Assembly: GCA_035606235.1 (NCBI GenBank)
Contig: DATNFU010000051.1
Span: 31,240-95,239 of the forward strand
Direction: 5' to 3'
Source: 66-474 sp035606235
GTDB taxonomy: Bacteria > Pseudomonadota > Gammaproteobacteria > Xanthomonadales > Rhodanobacteraceae
DNA: 64,000 nt
Positions 8,770 through 19,139 of the stretch are shown here, piece after piece. The notes under the pieces were generated by a model. That model did no database searches, was not told where the DNA came from, and saw only the letters and a program-made list of their open reading frames with translations. The first letter of the stretch is position 1; the number at the start of each line of letters is the position of its first letter. A program made the translations under genes and the position numbers.

Positions 8770-9951
8770 ATGTTTGAACTGGTGGACAAACTCGCACCCA
8801 ATGCGGTGATCAAGGTGATCGGGGTGGGCGGCGGCGGCGGCAATGCAGTCGGCCACATGGTCAATTCATCCATCGAAGGCGTGGAATTCATCTGCGCCAA
8901 CACCGATGCGCAGGCGCTTAAGATCTCCGGCGCGCGTACCACGCTGCAGCTTGGCGCCAGCGTCACCAAGGGACTCGGCGCAGGCGCCAATCCGGAGCTT
9001 GGCCGACAGGCTGCGCTTGAGGATCGCGAGCGCATCGTTGAGATACTGACCGGCGCCGACATGGTGTTCATCACCTGCGGCATGGGTGGCGGCACCGGCA
9101 CCGGCGCGGCACCGGTCGTGGCGCAGCTCGCCAAGGAAATGAACGTGCTGACGGTGGCGGTGGTCACCAAGCCGTTTCCGTTCGAGGGCCGCCGCCGCAT
9201 GCAGGTGGCGCTGAAGGGCATCGAGGATCTGCAGCAGTATGTGGATTCGCTGATCACCGTGCCCAACGAGAAGCTGCTGACCGTGCTCGGCCGCGAAGTC
9301 ACGCTGCTGAACGCATTCAAAGCCGCCAATGACGTGCTGCAAGGTGCCGTGCAGGGCATCGCCGATCTCATTACCCGGCCGGGTTTGATCAACGTGGACT
9401 TCGCCGACGTGCGTACAGTAATGAGTGAAATGGGCATGGCGATGATGGGCACCGGCACCGCGCGCGGCGACGATCGCGCCCAGGCCGCGGCCGAAGCCGC
9501 CATCAACAACCCGCTGCTGGAGGACGTCAACCTCAACGGCGCCTGCGGAATCCTGGTCAACGTCACCGCCGGCCCCAACCTCACCATGCGCGAGTTCGAC
9601 GAGATCGGCAGGGTGGTGCACGACTTCGCCAGCGAGGATGCGACCGTGGTGCTCGGCACCGCGCTCGATCCGGACATGCAGGACGATGTGCGCGTGACCG
9701 TGGTTGCGACCGGTCTGAACCGGGCCGCCGCCCGGGCGACCCTGCGCGCGGTGCCGCGCCAGGAAGAAGTGATCGCGCCGCCGCGTCCGGCCCGCACCCT
9801 GCGCACCGGTACCGGCAACGAGGTGATCGATTACGCAGCGCCGATGCGGATGCCGGCGGCACAGGCTCAAACCAAGGCGGAAGCGGCACCCGCGGAGCCG
9901 GCGATCGATTATCTGGATATCCCGGCGTTCCTTCGCCGACAGGCTGATTGA
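8770..9951 (+). CDS. ftsZ: cell division protein FtsZ
   Basis: Tubulin-like GTPase that forms the Z-ring. 393 residues. The N-terminal loop GVGGGGGNAVGHM (about residues 18-30) and the tubulin signature GGGTGTGAAPVVA (about 106-118) bind GTP; the T7 synergy loop segment NVDFADVRTVMSEMG follows. A Pro/Ala-rich linker of about 55 residues leads to the C-terminal peptide DYLDIPAFLRRQAD, which binds FtsA and ZipA. It is the last gene of the contiguous division run and is separated from lpxC by 379 bp. Confidence 0.98.
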   Translation: MFELVDKLAPNAVIKVIGVGGGGGNAVGHMVNSSIEGVEFICANTDAQALKISGARTTLQLGASVTKGLGAGANPELGRQAALEDRERIVEILTGADMVFITCGMGGGTGTGAAPVVAQLAKEMNVLTVAVVTKPFPFEGRRRMQVALKGIEDLQQYVDSLITVPNEKLLTVLGREVTLLNAFKAANDVLQGAVQGIADLITRPGLINVDFADVRTVMSEMGMAMMGTGTARGDDRAQAAAEAAINNPLLEDVNLNGACGILVNVTAGPNLTMREFDEIGRVVHDFASEDATVVLGTALDPDMQDDVRVTVVATGLNRAAARATLRAVPRQEEVIAPPRPARTLRTGTGNEVIDYAAPMRMPAAQAQTKAEAAPAEPAIDYLDIPAFLRRQAD

Positions 9952-9964
9952 TTGGCAGCGTCAC

Positions 9965-10049
9965 CGGCGGCCGGAAGCCGCCGCAAGTAGTCCGACTCGC
10001 CCGCAATGGGCGAGGTTCACCCGGCGCCGGATCCCGTCCCGGCGCCGGG
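9965..10049 (+). other. two GC-rich hairpins in the ftsZ-lpxC spacer
   Basis: Two inverted repeats follow ftsZ. 9965-9983 is a 7-bp stem (CGGCGGC) with a 5-base loop. 10020-10030 pairs perfectly with 10039-10049 (11-bp stem CCCGGCGCCGG, 8-base loop). Neither is followed by a T run, so they are not classic intrinsic terminators; they may stabilise the ftsZ mRNA 3' end or assist Rho-dependent termination. The rest of the 379-bp spacer holds no convincing gene, only an AT-rich stretch near 10190 (TATATACAG) that could be a weak -10 and the lpxC promoter candidate. Confidence 0.55.
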
Positions 10050-10255
10050 TGATCTGTGTCCAGCCCTGCGGTTGGTTCGGAGAGTTCGCTCGTTGCAAAG
10101 CGCAGACAGGGAAGTCGGTCGCGTACGCCGAGGGTTCGCCCTTTGTAGAATGTGCGTCAACCCGGGAACCTTTGCCCCGTTTTAACACCCTATATACAGT
10201 CGGGCAGGGGGAAGGGCGGTTGGCTCTTGCCGCCCGATAAACTGAACGGACAAGT

Positions 10256-10287
10256 TTGTTTATTTCGCCCCAGTCGTGTGCTAGCAT
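10256..10287 (+). promoter_or_regulatory. candidate lpxC promoter
   Basis: A T-rich TTGTTTATT block (10256-10264) precedes a TAGCAT -10-like hexamer (10282-10287). TTTATT at 10259 gives a 17-bp spacer; TTGTTT at 10256 gives 20 bp. Start of transcription would be near 10294, leaving a short leader before the lpxC ATG at 10331. The match is moderate. Confidence 0.4.
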
Positions 10288-10330
10288 CGCGCCCGTTCTT
10301 AGCGAAACCCTAACAGGATTCGAACGAAAA

Positions 10331-11242
10331 ATGATCAAGCAGCGCACGCTCAAGAATGTAATTCGTGCGACGGGCGTTGGTTTGCACACGGGCGACAAGG
10401 TCTACATGACGCTGCGGCCGGCACCGGTGAATACCGGTATCGTGTTCCGCCGTACCGACCTGACCGCGCCGGTGGAGATCCCCTCCCGCTGCGAATTCGT
10501 GGGCGATACCCGCCTTTCCACCACGCTGGTGCGCGGCGACGTGCGCGTGTCCACCGTCGAGCATCTGCTCTCGGCGATGGCGGGCCTGGGGATCGACAAT
10601 GCCTACGTGGACCTGTCCGCAGCTGAAGTGCCGATCATGGATGGCAGCGCCGGCCCGTTCGTATTCCTGTTGCAGTCGGCGGGGATCGAGGAACAGGCCG
10701 CGGCCAAGCGTTTCATCCGCATCAAGCAGCCGGTGAAAGTGGAGGAAGGCGACAAGTGGGCCCGCTTCGAGCCGTTCGACGGCTTCAAGGTCGGCTTTTC
10801 GATCGAATTTCAGCACCCGATTTTCTCGCGCCGCTCCTCGGCCGCCGAAATCGACTTTTCCACCACCTCGTTCGTCAAGGAAGTCAGCCGCGCGCGCACC
10901 TTCGGCTTCATGCGTGACATCGAAATGCTGCGCGAACGCAATCTCGCGCTGGGTGGCTCGATGGACAATGCCATCGTGCTGGATGACTACCGCGTGCTGA
11001 ACGAAGACGGCCTGCGTTACGAGGACGAATTCGTCAAACACAAGATTCTGGATGCGATCGGCGATCTGTATCTGCTGGGCCACAGCCTGATCGGCTCGTT
11101 CTACGGGCACAAGTCCGGGCACGAGTTGAACAACAAGCTGCTGCGCGCGCTGCTGGCGGACGCCAAGGCGTGGGAAGAGGTCAGTTTCGACGATCCGGCG
11201 CAGGCGCCCATCTCGTACGCACACCCCGCCCAGGCCGTCTGA
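10331..11242 (+). CDS. lpxC: UDP-3-O-acyl-N-acetylglucosamine deacetylase
   Basis: Zn-dependent cytoplasmic deacetylase, the committed step of lipid A synthesis. 303 residues, the normal length. Zinc ligands and catalytic residues are visible: the His in STVEHLLSAMAG (about residue 78), HKILDAIGDLYLLG (His about 237, Asp about 241) and the catalytic His of HKSGHELNNK (about 264). The ATG at 10331 follows an AGGA at 10315 and gives the canonical MIKQRTLKN start; an ATG at 10256 would use the promoter region. Linkage ftsZ-lpxC-secA is the ancestral gammaproteobacterial order, here interrupted by dciA and an M23 peptidase gene. Confidence 0.97.
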   Translation: MIKQRTLKNVIRATGVGLHTGDKVYMTLRPAPVNTGIVFRRTDLTAPVEIPSRCEFVGDTRLSTTLVRGDVRVSTVEHLLSAMAGLGIDNAYVDLSAAEVPIMDGSAGPFVFLLQSAGIEEQAAAKRFIRIKQPVKVEEGDKWARFEPFDGFKVGFSIEFQHPIFSRRSSAAEIDFSTTSFVKEVSRARTFGFMRDIEMLRERNLALGGSMDNAIVLDDYRVLNEDGLRYEDEFVKHKILDAIGDLYLLGHSLIGSFYGHKSGHELNNKLLRALLADAKAWEEVSFDDPAQAPISYAHPAQAV

Positions 11243-11380
11243 ATCCGGTTCAGGCGCGTTTCTTCACAATTCATTCGCCTTTTCCGCTCGCGATGGGTTG
11301 GCTCGCGGGCGGACTCCTGTGCTATAAAGTCCGTTCGGCCCGACCCTACAGGCGGCCGACACGGCGCGCACTATCGCCTT

Positions 11381-11848
11381 TCAGGAACAAGAATTTTTTT
11401 CGGCGAAGGACGCCATTTCGAGAAACAGGGCCTGCAACTCGGGGTCCGCCAAGGTTTTCGCTGCTGCCCTGAGATGACGGGCGCTGGCAGCTGAAAGCGG
11501 CAAGGAGGCAACCGGCTCCGCAGGTGGAGAGGGAGCCGCGACGACTTTGATCGAGATCGTTTCGGCCGGCACGCCGAGCGCACGCAGGATGGCCAGGATT
11601 TTCGGCTGGGCCATGCGGGCGCGGGAAGCCCAAGCCGGACTTGTCGCCAGCAACGTGGCCCGAGTGCCGCGCACACCGGCGTAATGGAGCCGTTCGTTCA
11701 GGGGCGGCGGCAAGGACTGCCGCAGTTGCCGGTCCAGGTTGTCCAATTCGCGGGCCCGAGCGCTCAGCGCTTTCACCGGGGCGGATTGCGCCACCGGTTT
11801 AGGGCCAGGGAGAGGGCGGCGTGAAGGCGTGGAATCGTCGGGCAGCAT
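11381..11848 (-). CDS. dciA: DciA-family (DUF721) replicative helicase loader-like protein
   Basis: Small basic protein of the DUF721 family, whose members (DciA) replace DnaC as loaders of DnaB in most bacteria. 155 residues from the ATG at 11848. The recognisable DUF721 core is the stretch around LDRQLRQSLPPPLNERLHYAGV, followed by TLLATSPAWASRARM and the KILAILRALG helix; an Ala/Pro-rich linker and a helical C-terminus follow. An in-frame ATG at 11914 would overlap the divergent M23 gene (start 11879), so the shorter form is preferred. A DciA between lpxC and secA is usual in Xanthomonadales. It is the only minus-strand gene among the first 20 kb. Confidence 0.75.
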   Translation of the reverse strand: MLPDDSTPSRRPLPGPKPVAQSAPVKALSARARELDNLDRQLRQSLPPPLNERLHYAGVRGTRATLLATSPAWASRARMAQPKILAILRALGVPAETISIKVVAAPSPPAEPVASLPLSAASARHLRAAAKTLADPELQALFLEMASFAEKNSCS

Positions 11849-11878
11849 GTGCAGTAAAGAAGTTTCAGGATATCGCTC

Positions 11879-12826
11879 ATGATACTCGTCGCACGTTCGG
11901 CCAAGTCGCGCCAAGTCAAATCCGATCTGCTTGCCTGCCCGCGCACGCGCCGGCGGATGATTGCGGTGATGTCACTCATGCTGCTGGCATGCGCGCTGAT
12001 CGGCGCGGTGCTTGCACTTAACCTGGCCAACCCGCGCGAGCGCGCGCTGGCACAAATTGCCGACTTGCACGCGCAGGTCGTGCGCCAGAAGAACCAGCTC
12101 GCCGATGTGCGCGAATCCGCGCAGCGCGACATGGACGCGATGACGGTGAAGCTCGGGGAATTGCAGGCCCAATCGATCCGGCTGGATGCGTTGGGTGAGC
12201 GCCTGACCGAAGCCGGCAAGCTCGATCCGCAGGAATTCGACTTCCAGCACGCGCCGGCCGTCGGCGGCCCCGAGCAAAATGTCTCACCGGCGTCGCTGCC
12301 GCCCAATCTGGACGCCAGCCTGGATGCCTTGCGCAGCCGTTTCGATCACCAGCAAACGCAGCTGGGCGTGCTTGCCGACCTGCTGATGAACCGGCAGGTG
12401 GATGCGCGCGTCAAGCCGACCGGCATGCCGGTGCTGGATGGCTACATCGCTTCGTATTTCGGCATGCGCGCCGATCCGTTCAACGGCCGGCGGGATTTTC
12501 ATCCAGGTCTCGATATCGACGTGCCCTATGGCAGCCCGGTGCACGCGGTGGCCGATGGCGTGGTGACTTACGCCGGGATGCGGCCGGGATACGGCAAGGT
12601 AGTCGAGATCGATCACGGCAACGGGTACATGACCCGCTACGCGCACAACAGCCGATTGATCGCGCGCGTGGGCGAACGCGTGCACGCAGGCGACGTGATC
12701 TCCGACGTCGGCTCTACCGGCCGCTCGACCGGACCGCACGTGCACTTCGAGGTCTGGTATCAGGGCCATGTGGTGAATCCGCTGGCATTCGTGCGCAGCA
12801 CCCGCATGCCGACCGGGAAAGGGTGA
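11879..12826 (+). CDS. M23 family metallopeptidase, membrane-anchored
   Basis: Probable periplasmic peptidoglycan endopeptidase or NlpD/EnvC-like amidase activator. 315 residues: a basic N-terminus, one membrane segment (about 28-48), a coiled coil (about 55-115) with regularly spaced Leu/Ala, a linker, and a C-terminal LytM domain. The zinc-binding signature is complete: HPGLDID (His about 208, Asp about 212) and HVHF (about 287), with YGKVVEIDHGNGYMTRY between. Intact ligands suggest a catalytic enzyme rather than a degenerate activator. It is divergent from dciA by 30 bp and lies upstream of secA, as in related genomes. Confidence 0.88.
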   Translation: MILVARSAKSRQVKSDLLACPRTRRRMIAVMSLMLLACALIGAVLALNLANPRERALAQIADLHAQVVRQKNQLADVRESAQRDMDAMTVKLGELQAQSIRLDALGERLTEAGKLDPQEFDFQHAPAVGGPEQNVSPASLPPNLDASLDALRSRFDHQQTQLGVLADLLMNRQVDARVKPTGMPVLDGYIASYFGMRADPFNGRRDFHPGLDIDVPYGSPVHAVADGVVTYAGMRPGYGKVVEIDHGNGYMTRYAHNSRLIARVGERVHAGDVISDVGSTGRSTGPHVHFEVWYQGHVVNPLAFVRSTRMPTGKG

Positions 12827-12985
12827 AGCCGGGCGTTTACGTGGTGCCTTGAATCGCATCGGGTGCTCGGCCGAAAGACCAGCCATGGTGCTCTCGGCCG
12901 CGAATGGCGGCTTTGGCCGGATCGGCGCCCGCGGCACATTGGATGGTTGCCTGCCTTGAAAGGATTCGTTGTCGCCGCCATTCCT

Positions 12986-13013
12986 TTGCTTGAGCCGCCG
13001 CGCCCCGTATGAT
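12986..13013 (+). promoter_or_regulatory. secA: candidate secA promoter
   Basis: TTGCTT (12986-12991), 16-bp spacer, TATGAT (13008-13013), one of the better sigma70-type matches in the window. It would start transcription near 13020 and give a leader of about 60 nt before secA. No secM-like arrest gene is found upstream; the rest of the 257-bp spacer after the M23 gene shows nothing else. Confidence 0.6.
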
Positions 13014-13083
13014 GGCGGGCTGACACAGTCGTAGCCGCGCCCGCGGTCCTCTTCCCCGAATCACCTGCCAGCCAAGATTGCCG

Positions 13084-15851
<2,768 letters not shown>

Positions 15852-15852
<1 letters not shown>

Positions 15853-15994
15853 GAAACTCTGAATAAGCTGCTGCGCTCGGCATCTTGCGCGCCGGCGGTG
15901 CTCGGAATCCTCATGTACTGACGTGTACACTGCGGTTCCTGCGCTCCGGCGACGCGCAACCTGCCTTCGCTCGCGACGCTTCTTCAGAGCTTCC
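15852..15994 (+). repeat. long-hairpin intergenic repeat, copy 1 (after secA)
   Basis: About 143 bp that abuts the secA stop and can fold on itself over its whole length. The terminal arms 15852-15868 and 15978-15994 are inverted repeats matching at 15 of 17 positions (GGAAACTCTGAATAAGC against GCTTCTTCAGAGCTTCC). Inner arms pair too: the CGGCATCTTGCGCG segment with CGCGCAACCTGCC, and a central GGAATCCTCATGTAC with GTGTACACTGCGGTTCC. Two further copies follow mazG and thyA. Its place directly after stop codons suggests a 3'-end stabiliser or terminator, or a small non-autonomous element that settles at transcript ends. Confidence 0.8.
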
Positions 15995-16039
15995 GTGACG
16001 GCCTTCTCGGCTTGCGCGGCGCACGCAATTTACCTTCTC

Positions 16040-16123
16040 GTCATTCCGGCGAAAGCCGGGACCCAAGTGTTCCTGATGTTCCCTCTCCCTTCGGGAGAGG
16101 GTGGCCGAAGGCCGGGTGAGGGT
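16040..16123 (+). repeat. two short palindromic repeats in the secA-nudE spacer
   Basis: 16040-16063 (GTCATTCCGGCGAAAGCCGG...) is a hairpin of the GTCATTCC type; related GTCATTCCGG/CCGGAATGAC ends occur at 34915-35096 and 38461-38472. 16081-16123 starts CCCTCTCCCTTCGGGAGAGG, a perfect stem with a TTCG loop, followed by GGCCGAAGGCC and GTGAGGGT that complete a second nested stem. Both resemble short repeats scattered through Xanthomonadales genomes. No gene is seen between 15995 and 16592. Confidence 0.6.
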
Positions 16124-16158
16124 TCGGCCTTGTGGCGGTGGCCCCGCTATTTCATGCC

Positions 16159-16347
16159 CGACATCTCTGCCTTTTCCCGCGCCACCCCCGGCGCGGGCCT
16201 TTGTAGGAGCGCGCCTGCGCGCGACCGCAAGTGCTTCGGGTGTTGCCGCACGACATCCCTGTCTTTTTCCGCGCCGTCCAACGGCGCGGGGTCGCCTGCA
16301 AGCAGGCTCCTACGAAACCGGCTTTGTAGGAGCCTGCTTGCAGGCGA
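16159..16347 (+). repeat. REP/BIME-like mosaic upstream of nudE
   Basis: Two copies of a ~40-bp module, 16159-16198 and 16250-16291 (CGACATCYCTGYCTTTT then a CCGCGCC...GGCGCGG hairpin), alternate with REP units. 16203-16225 is one REP (GTAGGAGCGCGCCTGCGCGC). 16292-16313 and 16326-16347 are a perfect 22-bp inverted pair, the second reading GTAGGAGCCTGCTTGCAGGC; each half contains its own 6-bp palindrome. The GTAGGAGC head and this inverted pairing are the form of REP/BIME elements mobilised by RAYT transposases; no RAYT gene lies in this window. Confidence 0.75.
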
Positions 16348-16370
16348 ATCAATGGGCGCCGGACATGACG

Positions 16371-16397
16371 GTTTCAGCGACATCGTGTCGCTGAAAC
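16371..16397 (+). other. perfect 12-bp hairpin
   Basis: GTTTCAGCGACA and its exact complement TGTCGCTGAAAC flank a 3-base TCG loop. There is no T run, so a terminator is doubtful; it may be an operator-like palindrome or part of the adjoining repeat mosaic. It lies about 200 bp upstream of nudE. Confidence 0.6.
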
Positions 16398-16556
16398 TTC
16401 CCTGCGCTTCTCGCCGGTCGCGCGCCGGCGCGAACTCGCACATCCCTGTGCTCAAACAGTCGCGCCTTTCCCGCGCCCCCGGCTTCGTCACCGCGGCATC
16501 GAACAGCGCCGGATGGGCTCCGATGGCTGCCCTCCATGGCCCGCCTTTTTTTCAAG

Positions 16557-16586
16557 TTCAAGGACTCGGCATGGCGCGGCTACAAT
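16557..16586 (+). promoter_or_regulatory. nudE: candidate nudE promoter, possibly giving a leaderless mRNA
   Basis: TTCAAG (16557-16562), 18-bp spacer, TACAAT (16581-16586). Transcription expected about 7 bases after the -10 would begin at or next to the ATG at 16593, leaving no room for a Shine-Dalgarno. Confidence 0.5.
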
Positions 16587-16592
16587 CTCCGG

Positions 16593-17159
16593 ATGCCCAC
16601 CCCTCCCCGCATCCACGCCACGCGTCGCGCCGACAGCAGTCGTTTCCTGCGCGTCGAGGAAATCGATCTCGAGTTCGCCAACGGCGAGCGGCGCACCTAC
16701 GAGCGGCTCGCGAGTTCGGGCCTGGGTGCGGTGATCATCGTGCCGATGCGTGACGACGAGACCGTGCTGCTGGTGCGCGAATACGGCGTCGGCCTTGATC
16801 GCTACGAGCTCGGGTTGCCCAAAGGCCGCCTCGATCGCGACGAAGCCGTTGAGCAGGGCGCCAATCGCGAGCTGAAAGAGGAAATCGGCTACGGCGCGCG
16901 CTCGTTGCGCATTCTCACCACCTTGTCGCTGTCGCCTGCTTACATGACCCACATGACCCACGTGGTGCTGGCGCGCGATCTTTATCCCGAGCGCCTGCCC
17001 GGCGACGAACCGGAGCCGCTGGAAGTGGTGCCCTGGAAATTGTCCGAGCTGCACACGCTGATCGCACGCGCGGACGTGACGGAAGGCCGCTCGATTGCCG
17101 CATTGTTCATCACGCGCGAATTCCTGGCGGGAAAATTTCAGGCAATGTGCACCCCATGA
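16593..17159 (+). CDS. nudE: ADP compounds hydrolase NudE (Nudix)
   Basis: Nudix hydrolase for ADP-ribose, Ap3A, NADH and similar ADP compounds. 188 residues from the ATG at 16593. The full Nudix box GX5EX7REUXEEXGU is present as GRLDRDEAVEQG...RELKEEIGYG (about residues 77-99), preceded by ELGLPKG. The preference for NudE over other ADP-sugar Nudix enzymes rests on overall similarity (RRADSSRFLRVEEIDLEFANG start) and on the coupling to cysQ, which is common in gammaproteobacteria. An in-frame ATG at 16536 would place the promoter-like TACAAT inside the gene. The stop overlaps cysQ (ATGA). Confidence 0.85.
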   Translation: MPTPPRIHATRRADSSRFLRVEEIDLEFANGERRTYERLASSGLGAVIIVPMRDDETVLLVREYGVGLDRYELGLPKGRLDRDEAVEQGANRELKEEIGYGARSLRILTTLSLSPAYMTHMTHVVLARDLYPERLPGDEPEPLEVVPWKLSELHTLIARADVTEGRSIAALFITREFLAGKFQAMCTP

Positions 17160-17959
17160 GTGAACTCGATCGCCTCGGCCGCGAAGTTCGTGCGATTGCA
17201 AGGCGCGCGGGCGCGGCGATTCTCGAAATTTACGCGGGCAGTTTCGCGGTCGAACGCAAATCGGACGATTCGCCGTTGACTGCCGCGGACATGGCCGCGC
17301 ATCACGCCATCGTGGATGGCCTGCATGCGCTGACGCCGGCGATTCCGGTGCTGTCGGAAGAATCCGCGGGCATCCCGTGGAGTACACGCGCGACATGGAC
17401 GCGCTACTGGCTGGTGGATCCGCTGGATGGCACGCGCGAGTTCGTCAAGCGCAACGGCGAGTTCACCGTCAACATCGCGCTGATCGAAAATCACGTGCCG
17501 GTACTTGGCGCGGTGCTGGCGCCGGTTTCCGGCGAACTGTATTTCGCCAGTGCCGATGCCGGCGCCTGTGTCGAACATTCGCTGGGCGCGATGCCGCGGT
17601 CGATAGAGGCGCGCGCCGCGGCGCAACCACCGGTGGTCGCCGGCAGTCGCTCGCACGCGCAGGAACGCACCGGCGCGATGCTGGCGCGGCTGGGCGATCA
17701 TCGGCTGATGGCGATGGGTTCATCGCTGAAGTTTTGCCTGATCGCCGCAGGCAAGGCGGATTTGTACTTGCGACTCGGCCCCACATCCGAGTGGGATACC
17801 GCGGCCGCGCAGTGCGTGCTGGAACAGGCCGGCGGCGCGGTGCTTGATCTCTCCGGCGCGCCGTTGCGCTACAACGCGCGCGAATCGCTGATCAATCCCG
17901 AGTTCATTGCGGTGGGCGATCCGTCGGCGAATTGGCTTGGGCGGTTGCAAACGCAATAA
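17156..17959 (+). CDS. cysQ: 3'(2'),5'-bisphosphate nucleotidase CysQ
   Basis: Mg-dependent, Li-sensitive phosphatase of the inositol monophosphatase fold that removes the 3' phosphate of PAP, a by-product of sulfate assimilation. 267 residues. Metal-binding motifs are SEESAG (about 67-72), DPLDGTREFVKRNGEFTVNI (about 88-107) and WDTAAAQCVLEQAGG (about 212). The ATG at 17156 overlaps the nudE stop, so the two nucleotide-clearing enzymes are probably co-translated. Only 83 bp separate it from mazG; that spacer contains another degenerate GTCATCC...GGAATGATGA inverted repeat. Confidence 0.9.
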   Translation: MSELDRLGREVRAIARRAGAAILEIYAGSFAVERKSDDSPLTAADMAAHHAIVDGLHALTPAIPVLSEESAGIPWSTRATWTRYWLVDPLDGTREFVKRNGEFTVNIALIENHVPVLGAVLAPVSGELYFASADAGACVEHSLGAMPRSIEARAAAQPPVVAGSRSHAQERTGAMLARLGDHRLMAMGSSLKFCLIAAGKADLYLRLGPTSEWDTAAAQCVLEQAGGAVLDLSGAPLRYNARESLINPEFIAVGDPSANWLGRLQTQ

Positions 17960-18042
17960 TCCGAGTATCCCATTACCGTCATCCCTGACGCCGTGCAGCG
18001 GCCGATCCGGAATGATGATCAGACACAAAGGTCCGTCAGCGA

Positions 18043-18915
18043 GTGAGTGAGAAGGCGAACATCGCCAGCCTGCTTTCGATCATGGCGCGCCTGCGCCATC
18101 CCGTGCACGGCTGCCCGTGGGATGCAAAACAGAATTTCGATTCGATCGCGCCCTACACGATCGAGGAAGCCTACGAAGTTGCCGATGCGATCCAGCGCCG
18201 TGATTTCGACGACTTGCGCGATGAACTCGGCGACCTGCTGTTCCAGGTTGTGTTTCACGCGCGCATGGCCGAAGAGGCCGGGCATTTCGGCTTCGATGAT
18301 GTCGTCATGGGGTTGGCCGACAAGCTGACCCGCCGCCACCCGCACGTGTTCAAGAAAGGGGCAGAGTCATTTTCCCTGCCGTCGACTCAAGAGGGGGAGG
18401 AGATCGATGCGGGAAATGCGGCGCCGACCCCTTTTTACGCAAGCGCGGAAGAACAATCGCGCGCGTGGGAAGAACTGAAGGCGCAGGAGCGCGCGAAGCG
18501 CGGCGATGCTGGTGATCAAAGCGCGCTGGCCGGCATAGCAGCCGGTTTGCCGGAATGGCGGCGTGCATTGAAATTGCAGCAGCGTGCGGCCACGGTGGGG
18601 TTTGATTGGCCGGGTCCCGAGCCGGTGCTGGACAAACTGGCCGAGGAAATCGCCGAAGTGCGCGCGGAGTTCGACCAGGGCGCCGATTGCGACCGGCTGG
18701 AGGACGAGATCGGCGACGTGCTGTTCGTGATCGCCAATCTGGCGCGCCACGCCAAGATTGATCCTGGACACGCGCTGCGCCGGGCCAACGCCAAATTCGA
18801 GCGCCGTTTCCGGCGCATGGAATCACTCGCTGCCGAAGCTGGCGAAACACTCGCCGGCAAATCGCTGGCCGAGCAGGACGAGTTGTGGGATCGCGCCAAG
18901 GCCGAGGAGTCTTGA
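18043..18915 (+). CDS. mazG: nucleoside triphosphate pyrophosphohydrolase MazG, with inserted linker
   Basis: All-alpha NTP pyrophosphohydrolase that hydrolyses (d)NTPs to monophosphates; in E. coli it also lowers ppGpp. 290 residues against about 265 in most relatives. Two MazG domains are present: residues about 15-110 (HPVHGCPWDAKQ, TIEEAYEVADAI, DELGDLLFQVVF) and about 175-265 (KLAEEIAEVRAEF, LEDEIGDVLFVIANL). The start is GTG (MSEKANIAS) with AAAGG 11 bases upstream. The linker after HPHVF contains about 28 foreign-looking residues (KKGAESFSLPST...APTPFY) encoded by a palindromic element, listed separately; both domains remain in frame. A hairpin repeat begins at the stop. Confidence 0.9.
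   Translation: MSEKANIASLLSIMARLRHPVHGCPWDAKQNFDSIAPYTIEEAYEVADAIQRRDFDDLRDELGDLLFQVVFHARMAEEAGHFGFDDVVMGLADKLTRRHPHVFKKGAESFSLPSTQEGEEIDAGNAAPTPFYASAEEQSRAWEELKAQERAKRGDAGDQSALAGIAAGLPEWRRALKLQQRAATVGFDWPGPEPVLDKLAEEIAEVRAEFDQGADCDRLEDEIGDVLFVIANLARHAKIDPGHALRRANAKFERRFRRMESLAAEAGETLAGKSLAEQDELWDRAKAEES
18355..18436 (+). repeat. palindromic element inserted in frame in mazG
   Basis: Left arm 18355-18376 (AAAGGGGCAGAGTCATTTTCCC) and right arm 18411-18436 (GGGAAATG...GACCCCTTTTT) are imperfect inverted repeats with matching ends AAAGGGG/CCCCTTT and ATTTTCCC/GGGAAAT. Such GGGGTCAGAGTCA-type palindromes are known as dispersed intergenic repeats in proteobacteria; here the copy is translated as part of MazG, in the linker between its two domains. 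Confidence 0.65.
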
Positions 18916-19049
18916 GTATCCGCAAAGCTGCCGCGCTCGACATCTTGCGCGCGGACGGTGCTCGGAATGCGCTCGCACTGGCGTGTACACTCCGCTTCCT
19001 GCGCTCCTGCGACGCGCCAACCCGCTCGCGCTCGCGAGTGTTGCGAAGA
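18916..19049 (+). repeat. long-hairpin intergenic repeat, copy 2 (after mazG)
   Basis: Begins directly after the mazG stop. It shares with the secA copy the sequence AGCTGCCGCGCTCGACATCTTGCGCGC, the GGTGCTCGGAAT block, the core GGCGTGTACACTCCG and TTCCTGCGCTCC, in the same order and spacing. The ends (CGCAAAGC / GTTGCGAAG) pair only partly, so this copy is more diverged. Confidence 0.75.
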
Positions 19050-19139
19050 CCCGAGGGGTGCTGAAAGTCATGCCGGCCGCGCTAAACCTTGCGCGCCCGA
19101 TCGGCATCTGAACATCGATCCTTTCAATCGGAGATTCCC

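Noticed and set aside
10049..10240. 63-codon frame in the ftsZ-lpxC spacer
   Set aside because: No Shine-Dalgarno, no family resemblance, and it would overlap the region with promoter-like and hairpin signals.
15923..16753. 276-codon frame spanning the repeat mosaic upstream of nudE
   Set aside because: It runs through the long hairpin, REP units and into nudE in another frame; its translation is the familiar product of these repeats.
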